NCBI GenBank assembly: GCA_013396915.1
Contig: VWZL01000728.1
Span: forward strand, 372,001 to 436,000
DNA: 64,000 nucleotides
Origin: Stercorarius parasiticus
Lineage: Eukaryota; Chordata; Aves; Charadriiformes; Stercorariidae
Direction: 5' to 3'
Positions 61,268 to 64,000 of this stretch are shown in pieces. Within the stretch, counting starts at the first letter, position 1. Every line of letters starts with the position of its first letter. Position numbers and translations under genes: made by a program. A model generated the notes under the pieces. It saw nothing but the letters and a program-made list of their open reading frames with translations. It was not told the DNA's origin and searched no databases.

Positions 61268-64000
61268 AATGTTTGGACCATTTGCAAATGACTGACACTT
61301 TTGCACCATGCTGCCTTTGGCACAGGGTTTTACTTTTACTTCAGATGTTTATCTTTGTACAACGCATGGGCTCTGAAGAAAAACATGATTGTCTTCGATG
61401 AAGGGCTTCTTGGAATAACAGTTGTGACTGGTAGAATATGAGTTGCTCCTATTGATCCCAACAAGCTGTAATGCTTCTATGAAGTACAAAACGAGCAGGA
61501 TCAATGGACTCAGATTTCTTCTGAACTGTAAAGTGACAGTGTTTTCCTCACATCAAATCACCAATTGTCAAGGATTTGTTTGTTTCCTGGTAGATGCTCG
61601 TTTCCTTGAATAATCCCTGTATGATGTCTTTTCAAGACACTCACTGATCTTATGTGTTCTCTAGTCATTTAATATAAACAGTCTGTGTATGGGGAAGTAT
61701 GTGATTTTCACATATCGGTTTCCTCAAAGAAGAATTTCAAAGAATTTTAAATCAGAAAAGTGAATGATTCCTAAAGGTTTGGTCAGAGGCTTGCCTTAAT
61801 TTTATAACGAAGCAGCACCAAATGACTCAGAACTGGACCTCATTTGCAAAATCAGAAGCTGATGAGAATCACCTACAGAGAAAAACTCTACATGGAGAAA
61901 TAGTGTCTGCAAAAGGGCAGATTGAGTTAGGAAAGATAGCTCTTTGGTTGTGTCCTCTGGGAAATTTGGTAAACAATTATTTCTGTGATTACTTGATCTT
62001 CTTATTTAAGAGTTTGGGGCCATTATCCTTCACTGTTAATGTTTTTTGTCATTCTTAGCTATTTGCCACTCAGCAATATGACACCTTTTATAAATGTTCC
62101 GACATCCCATGAAATATTAGCTAACGGGAAAAGGCATGTCTTTTGAGAGTAATATGGGAATTCAACAGCTCCTGGAGAAGAACTAACATAATTTATCACC
62201 TTTTCAGGCAGCTGAAGATCTCAATCAGCCACCTGTTATTTTGGAAATGATCATTAAGCATTAACAGGGCCAATTTGCAGCTTTTAAAGTTCATTTTCAA
62301 GCTTTTACTCGTGGTTAATATTAATTCACTGTCAGTAACTCATGAATATCAAGACACTCTGAAAGGATCCGATCTTTGGTCTCTTAAGTTTCTTCTTCCA
62401 AAGCTCAGGGAATGCCCCCCATAAGAATGGCTTAATTGAATTAAGGATGGGGAAGGTTGCTTTAGCTGGGCTTTCATCCCATCAGTGGAAATACTTGAGA
62501 ATTCTGATTTCAGCTTTCTTTGAACTTTGCAGACGAGCCCAGTGCTTCAGGTAGACCAGGAGAAGCAGTATAGTTAAAGTACAAAAAAGAGAGGATGGGG
62601 TCTTCCCAGCACCCTCCAAATATTGGATCTTAGTTAGGAGTTGCTTATTTTTCATGAAACGTAAGAAAAGACTAAAGGATTTTCTTAAAATATGGCAGCC
62701 TTATATTAGGACTTTTCTGGTTCAAGTCTTCTCTTACTCAAGGCTTCTTCCTGAACCTTGCACAAGTTTAGAAAAATCAGGACAAGTTTAGGAACCCAAG
62801 AAGTCGCTAAATTGTTATGAGGAGTATGGTGAGACGAAAGGATTCACTACAGAGCACCAGGAAAAATTCTAGCTTTGAGGGTGTTTGTTATAACTTACTG
62901 TGCATGTTTCTATTTTTTAAGGAGCAATGATGTGGCTTATTTTTTTACTGGAGGGGTGAGAGAAAGAAGAGGTGGGGCATTCATGCAGTATTGGAATTGC
63001 TTATAAAACCCAAACCATATACAGAATCTGTACCTATTACTAGATTTCTTTGCAACTGGTCAGATATGTAAATAACAGTTTTGCCATAATTCCTTTCTGA
63101 TGGGTCTTTTTGTGGGAAGTGAGTGTAATAGGACCAAAAAGCCACAGACACATGCACATACTGAAATAAAAAAGAAGCTTCTTATGAAATAAAGCTCTGA
63201 CAAAAAATCTAGCTAACCACTAAATTTGGGGTTCCAAATTATTTCTTTAAAAATCTATAATAGGAAATAAAATTAAAATATATAAATCAAGTAATTTTAA
63301 AATCAAAATGTTCCAATCCAAAAATATCTGAATAGAATCATGTGAAATTATCATGACTTTCTATTAGAGTTTATATAGATCAGATTTTATCAGAATTGCC
63401 AACTCTTTTAAAGACCATTTTGCCACTTAGTAATAGCTTTTTTTTAAGGGCAATTTGGGAACAGAAAAATGGGGATTTTTAACGGGCAATAGTCCTTGTA
63501 GGAAATTCCTGCCCTGATATAAATAATAATCAGTCAGCACAGAAAGCAAACGAGAGAGCAGCAGTGGTGAAGCAAGAAGAAATAATGTAATATAAAGCAG
63601 ACAGATTGAAGATGATATCTATTCTGTGACGAGTTATTCTACAGAAGTCAACAGAGTTACACAGCTAAGCATTAAAGAACCCAGGCCTGGAGGATACAGG
63701 ATGTATTTAAAGAACTCAGACTGGTTTTGTAAAACGCAGGAAATTCACAAGGTCCTCAGAAATGACTAACTGACCTGACTTTTACTACACGTTAAAAAAA
63801 ATAATTTGGATCTCTTTGCAAAGGAGGAGTTCCCAGGGGATGAGAAGAGGAGGGTCATACTATGTCATTTAGGAAGTATAATAACCATGTTAATATGCAA
63901 AGCCACAGGAATCAAGACTTTCTGCTTTAACGGTAGCACTGGAGAGACTGCCCCAGAGACACCTCTAGGCTCAAGCAAAGCAAGTACTGGCCTGGTGTAA

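Larger units (their letters stand above)
59421..64000. other. Unassigned non-coding sequence
   Basis: About 4.6 kb without a recognised gene. A poly-A run at 61023-61035 and a T-rich tract at 61241-61267 are listed separately. The region 63.24-63.34 kb is very AT-rich. The segment 63650-63695 loosely recalls a MIR core but is too short to call. The open frame reaching the right edge (63806-64000) is unremarkable. Confidence 0.5.

Noticed and set aside
63645..63700. Third MIR-like core ('gagttacacagctaagc')
   Set aside because: The match covers under 40 bp and the 'aagtgacttgccc' part that should precede it is absent.
1..64000. Bacterial-type features: operons, CRISPR arrays, IS elements, phage genes, riboswitches
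   Set aside because: The gene density, repeat content and CR1/SINE remnants show vertebrate nuclear DNA. No regularly spaced repeats or transposase frames were found.

Overview
The window looks like ordinary non-coding vertebrate nuclear DNA, most likely from a bird. It is AT-rich and visibly poor in CpG. It carries long homopolymer tracts, microsatellites, three diverged copies of the CR1 LINE family and two degraded MIR-like SINEs. The bird assignment rests mainly on the CR1 3' end at 28012-28190, which has the terminal block typical of avian and other reptilian CR1. This comes from memory of the consensus, not from a search. Species and chromosome cannot be read from the sequence.

I found no protein-coding gene, rRNA, tRNA, CRISPR array or operon that I can support. 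The longest open frame is only about 140 codons. The open frames are scattered over both strands, none shows a recognisable protein family, and their number and length fit chance in 64 kb of AT-rich DNA. The window is therefore either intergenic (part of a gene desert) or lies inside a very long intron. The sequence alone does not decide between these.

Layout: 0-5 kb is unique sequence with a poly-A tract, an A/C-rich simple repeat and a possible regulatory block at 4.33-4.72 kb. A short CpG-enriched patch with a hairpin lies at 4.98-5.23 kb. 5.2-17.9 kb is unique sequence with simple repeats and a possible conserved block at 13.9-14.35 kb. 17.86-18.27 kb is an old CR1 copy. 22.9-23.75 kb holds a candidate regulatory block, an inverted CR1 fragment and a MIR-like SINE. 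28.0-28.2 kb is the best-preserved CR1 3' end. 30.25-30.49 kb is a small GC- and CpG-richer patch. 36.5-36.64 kb is a degenerate 6-bp-period AT repeat. 39.2-39.4 kb has exon-like splice signals. 52.63 kb has a pure pentanucleotide repeat. 57.66-57.73 kb is a possible ancient retroposon tail, and 59.3-59.42 kb is a second MIR-like SINE, in inverse orientation. The remaining sequence is unassigned.

The genes do not 'work together' here because none is visible. If the window has a function, it is most plausibly long-range cis-regulation. I flag several blocks with homeodomain, POU and E-box-like words as candidates, at low confidence. I found no sign of a previously undescribed biological system.
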